The notes under the pieces were generated by a model. The model made no database searches. It saw nothing but the letters and a program-made list of their open reading frames with translations, and was not told where the DNA came from. From Paraburkholderia aromaticivorans (GTDB lineage Bacteria > Pseudomonadota > Gammaproteobacteria > Burkholderiales > Burkholderiaceae): a stretch of 64,000 nt of DNA. Location: NCBI RefSeq assembly GCF_012689525.1, contig NZ_CP051516.1, positions 3,720,001-3,784,000 on the forward strand, written 5' to 3'. How positions within the stretch are numbered: the stretch's first letter is position 1; each line of letters opens with the position of its first letter. The position numbers were made by a program, and so were the translations under genes. Below are positions 28,041-37,583 of the stretch, one piece after another.

Positions 28041-29603
28041 TTGAGCTTCGATTCGCCTACCCGTTCCACCATCGACATTCCCGCGCTGCTGGCGGCCCTG
28101 CCCGCACGCATCGCCGACATTCCGGCGCTGGCCGCCGCGCGCGATCCACAGCACATCGCCTTGATCGAGGACGCGCGCCGCCTGACCAGCGCGCAACTGC
28201 TGGAGGCCGTCGACGCCGCCACCGCGCTGCTGCGCGAATGGGGCGTGCGCGGCGGCGATCGCGTGATGATCGTCGCGGAGAACAGCATCGTGCAGATCGT
28301 ACTGCTGTTCGCGACCGCCCGACTCGACGCGTGGGCGCTGGTCTCCAACGCGCGCCTGTCCGCGGCTGAACTCGACTCGATCCGTGCGCACGCGCAGCCT
28401 CGCGTGGTCGCCTACGCCACGGAAAGCTCGGCCGACGCCAAGCGGCACGCAGAGCGCCATCACGCCGCCAAGGCACCCACCATCACGCCGGACATCGGCG
28501 CCTGGTCGTACACGGTGGACAGCGCGGCCGTCGCCGAGCCGGTCGAAGCCGCAAGCGACCGCCAGTGCGCCGCGTTGATTTACACCACGGGCACCACCGG
28601 CGCGCCAAAGGGCGTGATGCTGTCGCATCGCAATCTGCTGTTCATCGCCGCGATTTCGAGCCGGTTGCGCAAAGTCGGCCCGGACGATGTCGTCTATGCC
28701 GTGCTGCCGATCTCGCACGTGTACGGTTTCGCGTCCGTCTGTCTGGGCAGTCTGCATGCGGGTGCGACCTTGCGGCTCGTGCCGCGCTTCGCGCCGGAAG
28801 CCGTGCGCCGCGCGCTCGCCGAGGAACGCGTGTCGATTTTCCAGGGCGTGCCGGCCATGCACGCCAAACTGCTCGAACATCTGCAGACGCACGGCCACTC
28901 GTGGTCCGCGCCGCAATTGCGCTTCGCCTATTCGGGCGGCTCGCCGCTCGACGCCGCCTTGAAAGCGCAGGTGGAAAGCGTCTACGGTCTGCCGTTGCAT
29001 AACGGTTACGGCATGACCGAGAGCAGCCCGACCGTGTCGCACACCATGCTCGATGCGCCGCGCAGCGATTGTTCCGTCGGCGAGGTCATTCCCGGTGTCG
29101 ATGTGCGTTTCGTCGGACTCGACGGCATCGACGCCGCAAAGGGCGACATCGGCGAACTATGGGTGCGCGGCCCCAACGTGATGCTCGGCTACTATCGCAG
29201 CCCGGAGCAAACACGTAAGGTCGTGACCGAAGACGGCTGGCTCAAAACCGGCGACCTCGCGCGGCAGGACGCGGACGGCGTGTTGCATATCGTCGGGCGC
29301 AGCAAGGAACTGATCATCCGCTCGGGTTTCAACGTGTATCCGGCCGAAGTCGAACATGCGTTGAATGCGCATCCGCAAGTCGTGCAGTCGGCGGTGATCG
29401 GACGCGCGGTGGAGGGTAACGAGGAAGTGGTCGCGTTCGTCGAGTTGCTTGCGGGCGCGACGGTGACGCCCGCCGAATTGATCGACTGGTGCGGCGAGCG
29501 TCTGGCGCCGTACAAGCGACCGGCCGAAGTCAAAGTGCTCGCCGCGCTGCCTGCGGCATCGACGGGCAAGATTCTCAAGCACCGGCTGCGCGAGTTTCTC
29601 TGA
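28041..29603 (+). CDS. AMP-dependent acyl-CoA synthetase/ligase
   Basis: 520 residues from a TTG start with TAGGAGA seven bases upstream. ANL-superfamily enzyme that adenylates a carboxylic acid and forms its CoA thioester. It has the P-loop-like IYTTGTTGAPKGVML, NGYGMTESSPTVS, the ATP-binding TGDLARQDADGVL and the hinge GRSKELIIRSGFNVYPAEVE, with the C-terminal Lys in STGKILKH. The substrate is probably a fatty or aromatic acid; neighbours give no clue. No ATG lies near, so the TTG is favoured. Confidence 0.88.
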   Translation: MSFDSPTRSTIDIPALLAALPARIADIPALAAARDPQHIALIEDARRLTSAQLLEAVDAATALLREWGVRGGDRVMIVAENSIVQIVLLFATARLDAWALVSNARLSAAELDSIRAHAQPRVVAYATESSADAKRHAERHHAAKAPTITPDIGAWSYTVDSAAVAEPVEAASDRQCAALIYTTGTTGAPKGVMLSHRNLLFIAAISSRLRKVGPDDVVYAVLPISHVYGFASVCLGSLHAGATLRLVPRFAPEAVRRALAEERVSIFQGVPAMHAKLLEHLQTHGHSWSAPQLRFAYSGGSPLDAALKAQVESVYGLPLHNGYGMTESSPTVSHTMLDAPRSDCSVGEVIPGVDVRFVGLDGIDAAKGDIGELWVRGPNVMLGYYRSPEQTRKVVTEDGWLKTGDLARQDADGVLHIVGRSKELIIRSGFNVYPAEVEHALNAHPQVVQSAVIGRAVEGNEEVVAFVELLAGATVTPAELIDWCGERLAPYKRPAEVKVLAALPAASTGKILKHRLREFL

Positions 29604-29621
29604 ACGAAGCGCAAGCTCGCA

Positions 29622-30557
29622 TCAGCCTCGCGGATGATGCTGCGCATGCAGCGATTTCAACCGTTCGCGCGCCACGTGCGTGTAGATCTGCGTAGTCGAA
29701 ATATCCGTGTGGCCGAGCAGCATTTGCACGACACGCAGGTCGGCGCCGTGATTGAGCAGATGCGTCGCGAACGCATGCCGCAAGGTATGCGGCGAGAGCG
29801 GCGCATGCACGCCGGCCGCCGCCGCGTGACGCTTGATGATGTTCCAGAACTGCTGGCGCGTCATGCCCTCGGCGCGGCTCGTCACGAACAGCGCGTCGGT
29901 CGCGCGCGCGCCGAGCAACGCGGGCCGCGCCTCGCGCAGATAGCGCTCGATCCAGCTATGCGCTTCCTCGCCAAACGGAATCAGCCGCTCCTTCGAGCCC
30001 TTGCCCATGACGCGCACCACGCCTTCGTTCAGGCCGACTTCCACCGTCTTCAACGTGACGAGTTCAGTCACGCGCAAACCGCTCGCGTACATCAACTCCA
30101 GCATCGTGCGATCGCGCAAACCCAAAGGCGTATCGACGTCGGGCGCACCGAGCAGCGCTTCGACTTGCGCTTCGCTGAGCGTCGAGGGAAAACGCGGCGG
30201 CTGTTTCGCCGAACGAATGCGCACCGTCGGATCGACCTTCGCGCGATGCTCGCGCACCGCCCAGCCGTAGTAGCGGCGAAACACGGAAAGCCGGCGGTTC
30301 GCCGAAGTCGATTTGTCTTTTTGCCGCGCCGCGCTATACGCGCTCAGATCGGCTTCGCTCGCGGTGTCGAGCGAGGCGTTGCGGCTCTGCGCCAGCCATT
30401 CGCAAAAGAGACGCAGATCGCGGCGGTAGGCATCGAGCGTGTTGCGCGACAGTCCGTGTTCGAGCCACAGCGCGTCGCAGAATGCATCGATCGACGCCGA
30501 GCTGGCGGCGAACAGAGGTGACGCGGCTGCCGCGTCGTCGATCAACGTATCGCTCAT
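29622..30557 (-). CDS. xerD: Site-specific tyrosine recombinase XerD
   Basis: 311 residues. With XerC it resolves chromosome dimers at dif. The N-terminal SAM-like domain covers about 20-105. Catalytic residues are present: Arg162, Lys186, His257, Arg260, His283 and nucleophile Tyr292. SPHTLRHAFATHLLNHGADLRVVQ is the classic Xer signature (seen here as HTLRHAFATHLLNHG). Its ATG overlaps the ogt stop codon by four bases (ATGA), so it is co-translated. The core-genome setting argues against a mobile-element integrase. Confidence 0.94.
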   Translation of the reverse strand: MSDTLIDDAAAASPLFAASSASIDAFCDALWLEHGLSRNTLDAYRRDLRLFCEWLAQSRNASLDTASEADLSAYSAARQKDKSTSANRRLSVFRRYYGWAVREHRAKVDPTVRIRSAKQPPRFPSTLSEAQVEALLGAPDVDTPLGLRDRTMLELMYASGLRVTELVTLKTVEVGLNEGVVRVMGKGSKERLIPFGEEAHSWIERYLREARPALLGARATDALFVTSRAEGMTRQQFWNIIKRHAAAAGVHAPLSPHTLRHAFATHLLNHGADLRVVQMLLGHTDISTTQIYTHVARERLKSLHAQHHPRG

Positions 30558-31024
30558 GCGTAGGGAATGCCTTCATGCGCCAGCAACCAGCGCTTGATGT
30601 TGCGGAAGAAACCCTCTTCGGCGTGATTCGCGAAGCCGCCGATGCCGCTCGAACTCACCACCCGATGACAGGGAATCACAATCGGAAAATAATTGGCGCC
30701 GCACGCCTGACCGACCGCGCGCGGCGCGCTGCCAAGTTGCCTCGCCAGTTGACCATAGGTCAGCACGACGCCCGGCGGAATGTCGCTGATGGCCTGCCAG
30801 ACACGCTTCTGAAATACGGTGCCGACCGAGGCCAGCGGCAACTCGAACTTCGCCGAAGCGCGCTCGAAATATCGCTCGATCTGCTCGGCTGCCTGTCTCG
30901 CCAAAGGCGTGTCGGGCGCGACGCTTTGGATCGAATCCGGCAGATAGACGATCTCGCGCACGGCCTCGCCTTCGAGGCGGATGCCGACCTTGCCGAACGG
31001 CGCATCGATCACTGCGTTGAACAT
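30554..31024 (-). CDS. ogt: Methylated-DNA--[protein]-cysteine S-methyltransferase
   Basis: 156 residues. It removes O6-alkyl groups from guanine by irreversible transfer to Cys119 in the active motif IPCHRVV. The helix-turn-helix region TYGQLARQLGSAPRAVGQA and the downstream GGFANH are also typical. It is short, without an Ada domain, so it is of the Ogt type. It is coupled to xerD by a four-base overlap. Confidence 0.94.
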   Translation of the reverse strand: MFNAVIDAPFGKVGIRLEGEAVREIVYLPDSIQSVAPDTPLARQAAEQIERYFERASAKFELPLASVGTVFQKRVWQAISDIPPGVVLTYGQLARQLGSAPRAVGQACGANYFPIVIPCHRVVSSSGIGGFANHAEEGFFRNIKRWLLAHEGIPYA

Positions 31025-31118
31025 GATTGCCCACTCCTCACTGGCGCGGCGCTACGGCTGGCAGAGCAGCGTACCTGCATGGGGTGCAGGCGCTCCAAAC
31101 ACGCAACGCACCGCTACT

Positions 31119-32360
31119 TTACGCCGCTTCCAAAGCCCATTCCACATGCTCGCGCACGACAGCGGAAGCATCATCGACACGCATTTTCAGCGCCTCTACG
31201 ATCGCCTCGCGCGCCGGCCCGCTCAAACTGTCCGACGACGCACGCAGCGCGTTGCCCATGCCCACCGCGAGATTGCGCAACCAGCTCTCGTAGCCGATGC
31301 GGCGAATCGCGCTGCCCTGCATGCGCGTATCGAACTCGTCCGCGCTCCACGCGAACAACTCGACCAACGACGCGCGATCGAGCCCATGCCGCACGTCGAA
31401 GTCCGCGACCGGCGCGGCCTGCGCGAATTTGTTCCATGGACACACGAGTTGACAATCGTCACAGCCATACACACGATTACCAATCAGCGGCCGCAACTCC
31501 AGGGGAATACTGCCCCTCAATTCGATCGTGAGATAGGAAATACACAGGCGCGCATCGACCTTGTAGGGCGCGACGATCGCGCCGGTCGGACAGGCGCCGA
31601 TACAGCGCGTGCAACTTCCGCAATGCGAGCCCGGCGTTTCAGGCGCGAGTTCAGGCACGGTCTCGGCGTCGGTCGGCAACGGCACATCGACATAGATTTC
31701 GCCGAGGAAAAACAGCGAACCCGCGTCACGTTGCAGCAGCAGCGTATGCTTGCCGCGCCAGCCGATGCCGGCCTTCTGCGCAAGTTCTACTTCCAGCACC
31801 GGCGCCGAATCGGTAAATACGCGGTAGCCGAACGCGCCGATCTCAGCTTCGATTTTCTCGGCCAGATGTTGCAAACGGTTACGCATCACCTTGTGATAAT
31901 CGCGGCCGCGCGCATAGATCGACACGACCGCCGCCGACGGGTCCGCGAGCCGCGCATGCTCGGCTGCGCGCCAGTCCTGCGTGAGTGGGCCGTCCTGCAA
32001 AGCGCTTTCGTGCGCCTTTCCGCTCAACGTCTGAACGGGCAAATAAGCGATGCGCGCCGTAATCACACGTCGCGTGCCGGCCACAAGCTCGGCGGGCCGC
32101 GCGCGTTTCATGCCGTGTTTCGCCATATAATCCATCTCGCCGTGGCAACCCGCTTCCAGCCAGGCTGCAAGCGGCGCTTCGGCGGCGGAAAGATCGGTGT
32201 CGCTAATGCCGACCGCTCCGAAACCCAGTTCACGGCCCCACGTTTTGATGTTTAGCGCGAGCGCATTCAGCGCCGCTTCATCGAAATGACGTTCGGCACG
32301 CGCATCGTCGTTAGACGCAGGCGGGCAGGAAACAGGGGACTCCGGACTTCGGTTCATCAC
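31119..32360 (-). CDS. queG: Epoxyqueuosine reductase
   Basis: 413 residues; start at 32360 or the next ATG at 32357. Last step of queuosine synthesis: reduction of the epoxide on tRNA, using cobalamin and two 4Fe-4S clusters. Ferredoxin motifs CGSCTRCIGACPTG and CDDCQLVCPWN are intact, as is the DYMAKHGMKRARP region. It starts only 14 bases from the divergent tsaE, so its promoter must overlap that gene or lie in the shared gap. Confidence 0.94.
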   Translation of the reverse strand: MMNRSPESPVSCPPASNDDARAERHFDEAALNALALNIKTWGRELGFGAVGISDTDLSAAEAPLAAWLEAGCHGEMDYMAKHGMKRARPAELVAGTRRVITARIAYLPVQTLSGKAHESALQDGPLTQDWRAAEHARLADPSAAVVSIYARGRDYHKVMRNRLQHLAEKIEAEIGAFGYRVFTDSAPVLEVELAQKAGIGWRGKHTLLLQRDAGSLFFLGEIYVDVPLPTDAETVPELAPETPGSHCGSCTRCIGACPTGAIVAPYKVDARLCISYLTIELRGSIPLELRPLIGNRVYGCDDCQLVCPWNKFAQAAPVADFDVRHGLDRASLVELFAWSADEFDTRMQGSAIRRIGYESWLRNLAVGMGNALRASSDSLSGPAREAIVEALKMRVDDASAVVREHVEWALEAA

Positions 32361-32374
32361 GCCATTTTACGAGA

Positions 32375-32959
32375 ATGCCTGTCAATCCCGATCTCGCGAT
32401 CCAACCGCCCGCCAACGTCCTGCTCGAACGCACCTTCGCGCTCGCGGACGAAGCCGCCACGCTAGCGTTCGGCGAGCGCTTCGCGCAGGCAATCGAAAGC
32501 GTGCGCGAAGCCGCGCAACAGGCGCCCGGCGCGGACGGCGACAAGGCGTTCTACGGACTGCAAGTCCAACTCGTCGGCGATCTCGGCGCCGGCAAAACCA
32601 CCCTCGTGCGCGCGACCTTACGCGGCCTCGGCCACACCGGCCGCGTGCGCAGCCCCACTTACACACTTGTCGAACCCTACGTGCTCGAACGGCCCGCTGG
32701 GGAACTCGCGCTCTATCACTTCGATCTGTATAGATTCACCGATCCGGCCGAATGGGCCGACGCGGGCTTTCGCGAGTACTTCGACAGCGGCGCGATCTGC
32801 CTCGTCGAATGGCCGCAGCGCGCAGGACGTCTCTTAGGCGTGCCGGATCTTGTCTTCTCGCTCGACCTCGATAATGACAACGAGAACGAAAGCGACGGCC
32901 GTGTCCTCGTCGCACGGGCATACAGCGAATCAGGAAAGGCATGTCTCGAAAGATGTTGA
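32375..32959 (+). CDS. tsaE: tRNA threonylcarbamoyladenosine biosynthesis ATPase TsaE
   Basis: 194 residues. ATPase of the complex that makes t6A at position 37 of ANN-decoding tRNAs. Walker A GDLGAGKTT at 68-76, SPTYTLVEPY, and LYHFDLYR with the family Asp. A short insert (about 41-58) lies before the P-loop. The tail after LVEWPQRAG is less conserved. It overlaps amiC by 19 bases, a pairing common in proteobacteria. Confidence 0.93.
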   Translation: MPVNPDLAIQPPANVLLERTFALADEAATLAFGERFAQAIESVREAAQQAPGADGDKAFYGLQVQLVGDLGAGKTTLVRATLRGLGHTGRVRSPTYTLVEPYVLERPAGELALYHFDLYRFTDPAEWADAGFREYFDSGAICLVEWPQRAGRLLGVPDLVFSLDLDNDNENESDGRVLVARAYSESGKACLERC

Positions 32960-34521
32960 TCAAACCGTTCCGCTCGATCGAATCGGCGGCTACCGCGACG
33001 CATAACTGGCGGCGCCGGCAGATTCTGCGCGCGGGTGCGTCCACGCTCGTGCTCGGCCTCGTCGCGCCGCGTCTCGCGTGGGCCAGTTCGGTGCTCGGCG
33101 TGCGGGTCTGGCCGGCGCGTGACTACACGCGCGTGACGATCGAATCCGATCAGCCGCTGCAGAACGCACAGCAGTTGTTGCAGGGACCGGACCGGCTGGT
33201 GGTCGATCTGAGCGGCCTCGATCTGGATCAGGCGTTGAAAGACCTTGTGTCGAAGATCACGCCGAACGATCCGCAGATCTCGTCGGTGCGCGTCGGGCAA
33301 TATCAGCCACATGTGGTGCGCATGGTGTTCGACCTGAAGGGTTCGGTGAAGCCGCAGGTGTTCACGCTGCCGCCGGTCGGCGCATACAAGTACCGGCTGG
33401 TGTTCGACCTGTATCCCGCGGTCGCGCCCGATCCGTTGATGGATCTGCTCGCGCAGACGGAACACAAGCAGCAGACGTTCAACGAAGAGAACGGCGCGCC
33501 GCCGCCCGCCACGCTGAGCGGCCCCGGCACCACGCCGCCCACCGCCGACAACAGCGAGGCGTTCTTCGAGCGTTACGCGCAGAACGGCGGGAGCGGGTCC
33601 GCGCCGAGCGTGCCGCGTCCGCCGGTGCGTGTCGCGCCGACGCCTGTTCCGCCTATCCTCGGCAAGCCCGCCACGCCTGTTGCGCCAGTGGCGCCGCCCA
33701 CGGCCATCGCCCGCAACAAGGGCAACAGCGCCAGCACGCTAGGCGCGGACGATGCCGGCAGCGACGATACCTACGCCTTCACCAATCCCAAGTCCGGCAA
33801 GAGCAACACGGTGCGTCTGTTGACCGTCGCGATCGATCCGGGCCACGGCGGCGAAGATCCGGGCGCGATCGGCGGCTCGGGCACGTACGAGAAACACGTC
33901 GCGCTCGACATCGCGAAGAAGCTGCGCGCGAAGATCGACGCGCAACCGAACATGCGCGCCATGATGACGCGCGACGCCGACTTCTTCGTGCCGCTGAATG
34001 TGCGCGTGCAGAAGGCGAGGCGCGTCGGCGCAGACCTGTTCGTGTCGATCCATGCCGATGCGTTCACCACGCCCGACGCCAAGGGCTCGTCGGTGTTCGC
34101 GCTGTCCGAGCATGGCGCCACGAGCGCCGCGGCGCGCTGGATGGCGAACAAGGAAAACTCGTCGGATCAGATCGGCGGGATCAACATCAAGTCCGCCGAC
34201 GCCACCGTGAACCGCGCGCTGTTCGATATGTCCACCACCGCGCAGATTCGCGACTCGATGCGTTATGGCAACTTCGTGCTGAACGAAATTGGCGGCATCA
34301 ACAAGCTGCACAAGGGCTCGGTCGAGCAGGCAGGGTTCGCGGTGCTGAAGGCGCCGGACATTCCGTCGATCCTCGTGGAGACCGCTTTCATCAGCAACCC
34401 GGACGAAGAGCGCCGCCTGAACGACGACGCGTATCGCGAGAAGATGGCCGATGCGATCATGACCGGCATTAAGCGCTATTTCGCGGCGAATCCACCGCTC
34501 GCGAAGAACCGCATGACGTGA
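32941..34521 (+). CDS. amiC: N-acetylmuramoyl-L-alanine amidase, AmiC type, Tat-exported
   Basis: 526 residues. The N-terminus has a twin-arginine signal (RRRQILRAGAS at 24-34, hydrophobic core, cleavage near AWA-S at about 49). An AMIN domain follows (about 50-155), then a Pro/Ala linker, then an Amidase_3 domain (about 290-518) with zinc ligand His302 in IDPGHGGEDPG and later VSIHADAF and ILVETAFISN. It cleaves septal peptidoglycan to separate daughter cells. E. coli AmiC is likewise a Tat substrate. Confidence 0.94.
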   Translation: MSRKMLIKPFRSIESAATATHNWRRRQILRAGASTLVLGLVAPRLAWASSVLGVRVWPARDYTRVTIESDQPLQNAQQLLQGPDRLVVDLSGLDLDQALKDLVSKITPNDPQISSVRVGQYQPHVVRMVFDLKGSVKPQVFTLPPVGAYKYRLVFDLYPAVAPDPLMDLLAQTEHKQQTFNEENGAPPPATLSGPGTTPPTADNSEAFFERYAQNGGSGSAPSVPRPPVRVAPTPVPPILGKPATPVAPVAPPTAIARNKGNSASTLGADDAGSDDTYAFTNPKSGKSNTVRLLTVAIDPGHGGEDPGAIGGSGTYEKHVALDIAKKLRAKIDAQPNMRAMMTRDADFFVPLNVRVQKARRVGADLFVSIHADAFTTPDAKGSSVFALSEHGATSAAARWMANKENSSDQIGGINIKSADATVNRALFDMSTTAQIRDSMRYGNFVLNEIGGINKLHKGSVEQAGFAVLKAPDIPSILVETAFISNPDEERRLNDDAYREKMADAIMTGIKRYFAANPPLAKNRMT

Positions 34522-34552
34522 TGCTCACGCATGCAACGCAATGATGCGATGG

Positions 34553-34582
34553 AAAACGGCCGCTCGAAGCGGCCGTTTTTTC
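34553..34582. terminator. Bidirectional terminator amiC/EamA gene
   Basis: AACGGCCGC / GCGGCCGTT stem with TCGAA loop, followed by T6 on the plus strand and preceded by A4, between the two convergent genes. Confidence 0.87.
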
Positions 34583-34607
34583 GTCCTCGTTCAGGCCTGC
34601 CGGCCGC

Positions 34608-35489
34608 TCAGCGCGCGGGTGAAAACCACTGCACGACCCTGCCGCCGAATACGTTCACGACCAATCCCGCCATCACCAGCAAAGCGCCCGCAATCTGCGC
34701 CTCGGACAATTGCTCGTCGAGAAACAGCGACGCCGACGCGAGACCGACGATCGGCACAAGCAGCGAAAACGGCGCGACCTGGCTCGCCGGATAGCGCGAC
34801 AGCAGACGGCTCCACAACCCGTAGCCGATCAGCGTGGCGATGAACGCGAGATACACGATGGCGAAGATCGACGTCGCGCTGATGCCGGACAGCGCCGCGG
34901 CGATCCGCTGCGGACCCTCGAACGCGTACGACAGCGCAAAAAACGGCAGCGGTGGAATCAGGCTGCCCCACACCACCAGCGCGACGAGATCGACCTGGCC
35001 GACCTTCTTCGTGACGATGTTGCCGAGCGCCCACGAACACGCGGCGCACAAGGTGAGGACAAAGCCGGCCAGCGTCATGGCGTGGCCGCCTTGCACGCCG
35101 ATCACGGCGAGGCCGCCCGCCGCGATCAGTAAACCCACGACATTCGGCAAGCGGAACCGTTCATGCAAGAAGATCGCGGCGAAAATCAGCGTGAAAAACG
35201 CCTGTGCCTGCAACACCAGCGAGGCGAGCCCGGCCGGCATGCCGACGTACATGGCCGAGAACAGGAACGCGAACTGGCCGAACGAAATCGTCGCGCCGTA
35301 CGCAATCAGCCAGCGCCACGGCAAGTTGGGCCGTTTGATGAAAAACGCCGCCGGCACGGCGGCGAGCGCGAACCGCAGCGCGCCGAGCAGCATGGGCGGC
35401 ACGCCATGCAGACCGACCTTGATCACGACGAAGTTAACGCCCCACACCAGAACCACGAGCATCGCCAGCAGCAAATCCCTCGGCGACAT
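34608..35489 (-). CDS. EamA/DMT-superfamily metabolite exporter
   Basis: 293 residues from the ATG at 35489, which has GGAG eight bases upstream (an in-frame TTG at 35501 overlaps that Shine-Dalgarno and is unlikely). Ten predicted membrane helices in two EamA repeats. Features include VWGVNFVVIKVGL near the start, LRFALAAVPAAFF and VAPFSLLVPIVGL in the second repeat. E. coli EamA exports cysteine pathway metabolites; the substrate here is unknown. Confidence 0.88.
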   Translation of the reverse strand: MSPRDLLLAMLVVLVWGVNFVVIKVGLHGVPPMLLGALRFALAAVPAAFFIKRPNLPWRWLIAYGATISFGQFAFLFSAMYVGMPAGLASLVLQAQAFFTLIFAAIFLHERFRLPNVVGLLIAAGGLAVIGVQGGHAMTLAGFVLTLCAACSWALGNIVTKKVGQVDLVALVVWGSLIPPLPFFALSYAFEGPQRIAAALSGISATSIFAIVYLAFIATLIGYGLWSRLLSRYPASQVAPFSLLVPIVGLASASLFLDEQLSEAQIAGALLVMAGLVVNVFGGRVVQWFSPAR

Positions 35490-35669
35490 CCCAGTCTCCA
35501 ATTGATTGTTCGATCCGGCAGTTTAGCGGAGCCGGCGCCGCTTGGCGCCGCCCCGCGCTACGGATTCCCGGAGCTTCGACGTGTCGCCCAGCCGTCGTCA
35601 TCGCGCCCTCCGCAGTAGAATCGTCCATTAAGCAAAAATCCCCACCCACCATTCCAACCGAGCCTGCCC

Positions 35670-36545
35670 ATGTCCTCCTCGATCAAAGCAGTCCTCAAAC
35701 CGCATCTGCGCGACGTCGGCAGCCTGACCGTGCGGCGCGTGCTGCCGGCCATGGCGGCGCGCCTGATCGGTCCGTTCATTTTCTTCGACCACATGGGCCC
35801 GGCCACCCTCGAACCCGGCGTGGGCCTCGACGTGCGGCCGCATCCGCACATCGGCTTGGCCACGGTGACCTATCTGTTCGAAGGCGCGATCATGCATCGC
35901 GACAGCCTCGGCTCGGCGCAGAAAATCGTCCCCGGCGACGTCAACTGGATGACGGCCGGGCGCGGCATCGTCCACTCCGAGCGCACGCCGGACGAGGACC
36001 GCGCGAGCGGCCAGACTATGCACGGCATTCAGACGTGGGTCGCGCTGCCGCTCGACGACGAAGAGATCGAGCCGTCGTTCGCGCATCACGCCGCTGACAC
36101 GCTGCCGGTGGTCGAGCGCAACGGCGTCACGCTGCGGGTGATCGCGGGCACGGCGTTCGGCGAAACCTCGCCGGTCGCGACCTTCTCCGGCACGCTGTAT
36201 GTCGCCGGCGAATTCGCGCCGGGCGGCGCCTTCGCGCTCGAACCGGAACACGAGGAACGCGGCGTCTATCTCGTCGACGGCGATCTGGAGATCGACGGCA
36301 CGTCGCTCGAAGTCGGCCAGATGGCGGTGCTCGCGCTCGACGAAACGGTGACGCTGGCGAGCACTCACGGCGCGCGCGTCATGCTGCTCGGCGGCGAAAA
36401 GCTGGATGGCGAGCGCTTCATCGAATGGAATTTCGTCGCCAGTTCGCGCGAGAAAATCGAAGCCGCGAAGCTGGCGTGGACTCATCAGGAAATGGGCAAG
36501 GTGCCGGGCGAAACCGAATGGATTCCGCTGCCCGAGCGCAAGTAA
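35670..36545 (+). CDS. Pirin family protein
   Basis: 291 residues, a two-cupin protein. The metal-binding pattern is present in the N-terminal cupin: RPHPHIGLATVTY and the later GRGIVHSE, giving His ligands and a Glu. Pirins include quercetinase-like dioxygenases and redox-sensing regulators, so the activity cannot be fixed. It is a single gene divergent from the EamA gene. An extended C-terminal part (EWNFVASSREKIE) is typical of proteobacterial members. Confidence 0.9.
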   Translation: MSSSIKAVLKPHLRDVGSLTVRRVLPAMAARLIGPFIFFDHMGPATLEPGVGLDVRPHPHIGLATVTYLFEGAIMHRDSLGSAQKIVPGDVNWMTAGRGIVHSERTPDEDRASGQTMHGIQTWVALPLDDEEIEPSFAHHAADTLPVVERNGVTLRVIAGTAFGETSPVATFSGTLYVAGEFAPGGAFALEPEHEERGVYLVDGDLEIDGTSLEVGQMAVLALDETVTLASTHGARVMLLGGEKLDGERFIEWNFVASSREKIEAAKLAWTHQEMGKVPGETEWIPLPERK

Positions 36546-36651
36546 GCCACGCAGGTAAGCCACGCAAATAAGCGCAAGCAGTTCGGGCAGCATTGAATCC
36601 CCGGTGTTCGGCCCCAAATAATCAACAGACCGTTTTATCGACGAGGACGCA

Positions 36652-37500
36652 ATGGACACCACTCTGGCCACTTTCGAACAGGACGTCATCACGGCGTCGA
36701 CACTGGCCCCCGTGCTGGTCGATTTCTGGGCGCCCTGGTGCGGCCCGTGCAAGACCCTTGGCCCGATGCTGGAGAAGCTCGAAGCCGAAGCCGCCGGCAA
36801 ATGGAAGCTCGTGAAGGTGAACGTAGACGAGAACCAGGAACTGGCCGCGCACTTCCAGGTGCGCAGCATTCCGCACGTCATGGCCTTTGCCGACGGACGG
36901 CCGGTCGATCAGTTTGTCGGCGTGCTGCCTGAAGGTCAGTTGCGCGAGTTTATCGAGCGGCTCGTGCCGCAAGGCGCGGACGCCTCGCGTGTCGAGGCGC
37001 ACACCGCACTGGCCGAAGGCCGCCGCGAAGATGCCTACGACGCGCTGCAAGCCGCCCTCGCCTACGACCCGGGTTTCGACGAAGCGCGCATGGACCGCAT
37101 TGAAATGCTGCTCGAAGACAATCGTCTCGACGAAGCGCGCAACGAAGTCGAACTGCTGTCGCCGAAAACGACGCAAGGTATCGACGCACGCTTCAACGCG
37201 ATCAAGACGCGCCTCGACGCCGTGGACGCCGCCGCGGATCTGCCGCCCACTGATGCGCTGGAGGCGAAGGTCGCGACCGATCCGGCCGATCTCGAAGCGC
37301 GTTTCGATCTGGCTAGCGCGTTTATCGCTCGCCACAAATACGCGGAAGCGCTCGAACAATTGCTGGCGATCGTGCAACGCGACCGCACGTTCCGCGACGA
37401 TATCGGCCGTAAGACGATGCTGTCGGTGTTCGATCTGGCCGCGCATCAGCCGGAGCTGGTGTCGCAATGGCGGCGCAAGCTGAGCGCTTCGTTGTTCTGA
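36652..37500 (+). CDS. ybbN: Thioredoxin-TPR protein, YbbN/CnoX family co-chaperone
   Basis: 282 residues. Thioredoxin domain 1-110 with WCGPC (Cys30, Cys33), then three to four TPR-like helices (RREDAYDALQAALAYDPGFDEA, RHKYAEALEQLLAIVQRD and others). E. coli CnoX protects proteins from oxidation and hands them to GroEL but lacks the CGPC motif (it has SQHC). This protein keeps a normal redox motif and so may act as both reductase and holdase. It is a single gene. Confidence 0.91.
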   Translation: MDTTLATFEQDVITASTLAPVLVDFWAPWCGPCKTLGPMLEKLEAEAAGKWKLVKVNVDENQELAAHFQVRSIPHVMAFADGRPVDQFVGVLPEGQLREFIERLVPQGADASRVEAHTALAEGRREDAYDALQAALAYDPGFDEARMDRIEMLLEDNRLDEARNEVELLSPKTTQGIDARFNAIKTRLDAVDAAADLPPTDALEAKVATDPADLEARFDLASAFIARHKYAEALEQLLAIVQRDRTFRDDIGRKTMLSVFDLAAHQPELVSQWRRKLSASLF

Positions 37501-37520
37501 TCTGATTGGCTCAATCGGTA

Positions 37521-37550
37521 TTCAGGCGCGGCGCCCCAGCCGCGCCTGAA
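37521..37550. terminator. Inverted repeat between ybbN and tcdA, likely terminator
   Basis: Perfect 12-bp stem TTCAGGCGCGGC / GCCGCGCCTGAA with a six-base loop in the 83-bp convergent gap. There is no T run on either side, so termination by this hairpin alone is uncertain. Confidence 0.5.
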
Positions 37551-37583
37551 TGCGCCGCGGCATCCACCGCGGCTTAAATCACC

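Noticed and set aside
29622..30557. Tyrosine recombinase as integrase of a mobile element
   Set aside because: The sequence is XerD-like, it is co-translated with ogt in a core-gene setting, and there are no attachment-site repeats or phage genes.
36543..36570. Short direct repeats of TAAGCCACGCA after the pirin gene
   Set aside because: Two imperfect copies only, which give extra stop codons in series; probably a minor local duplication.
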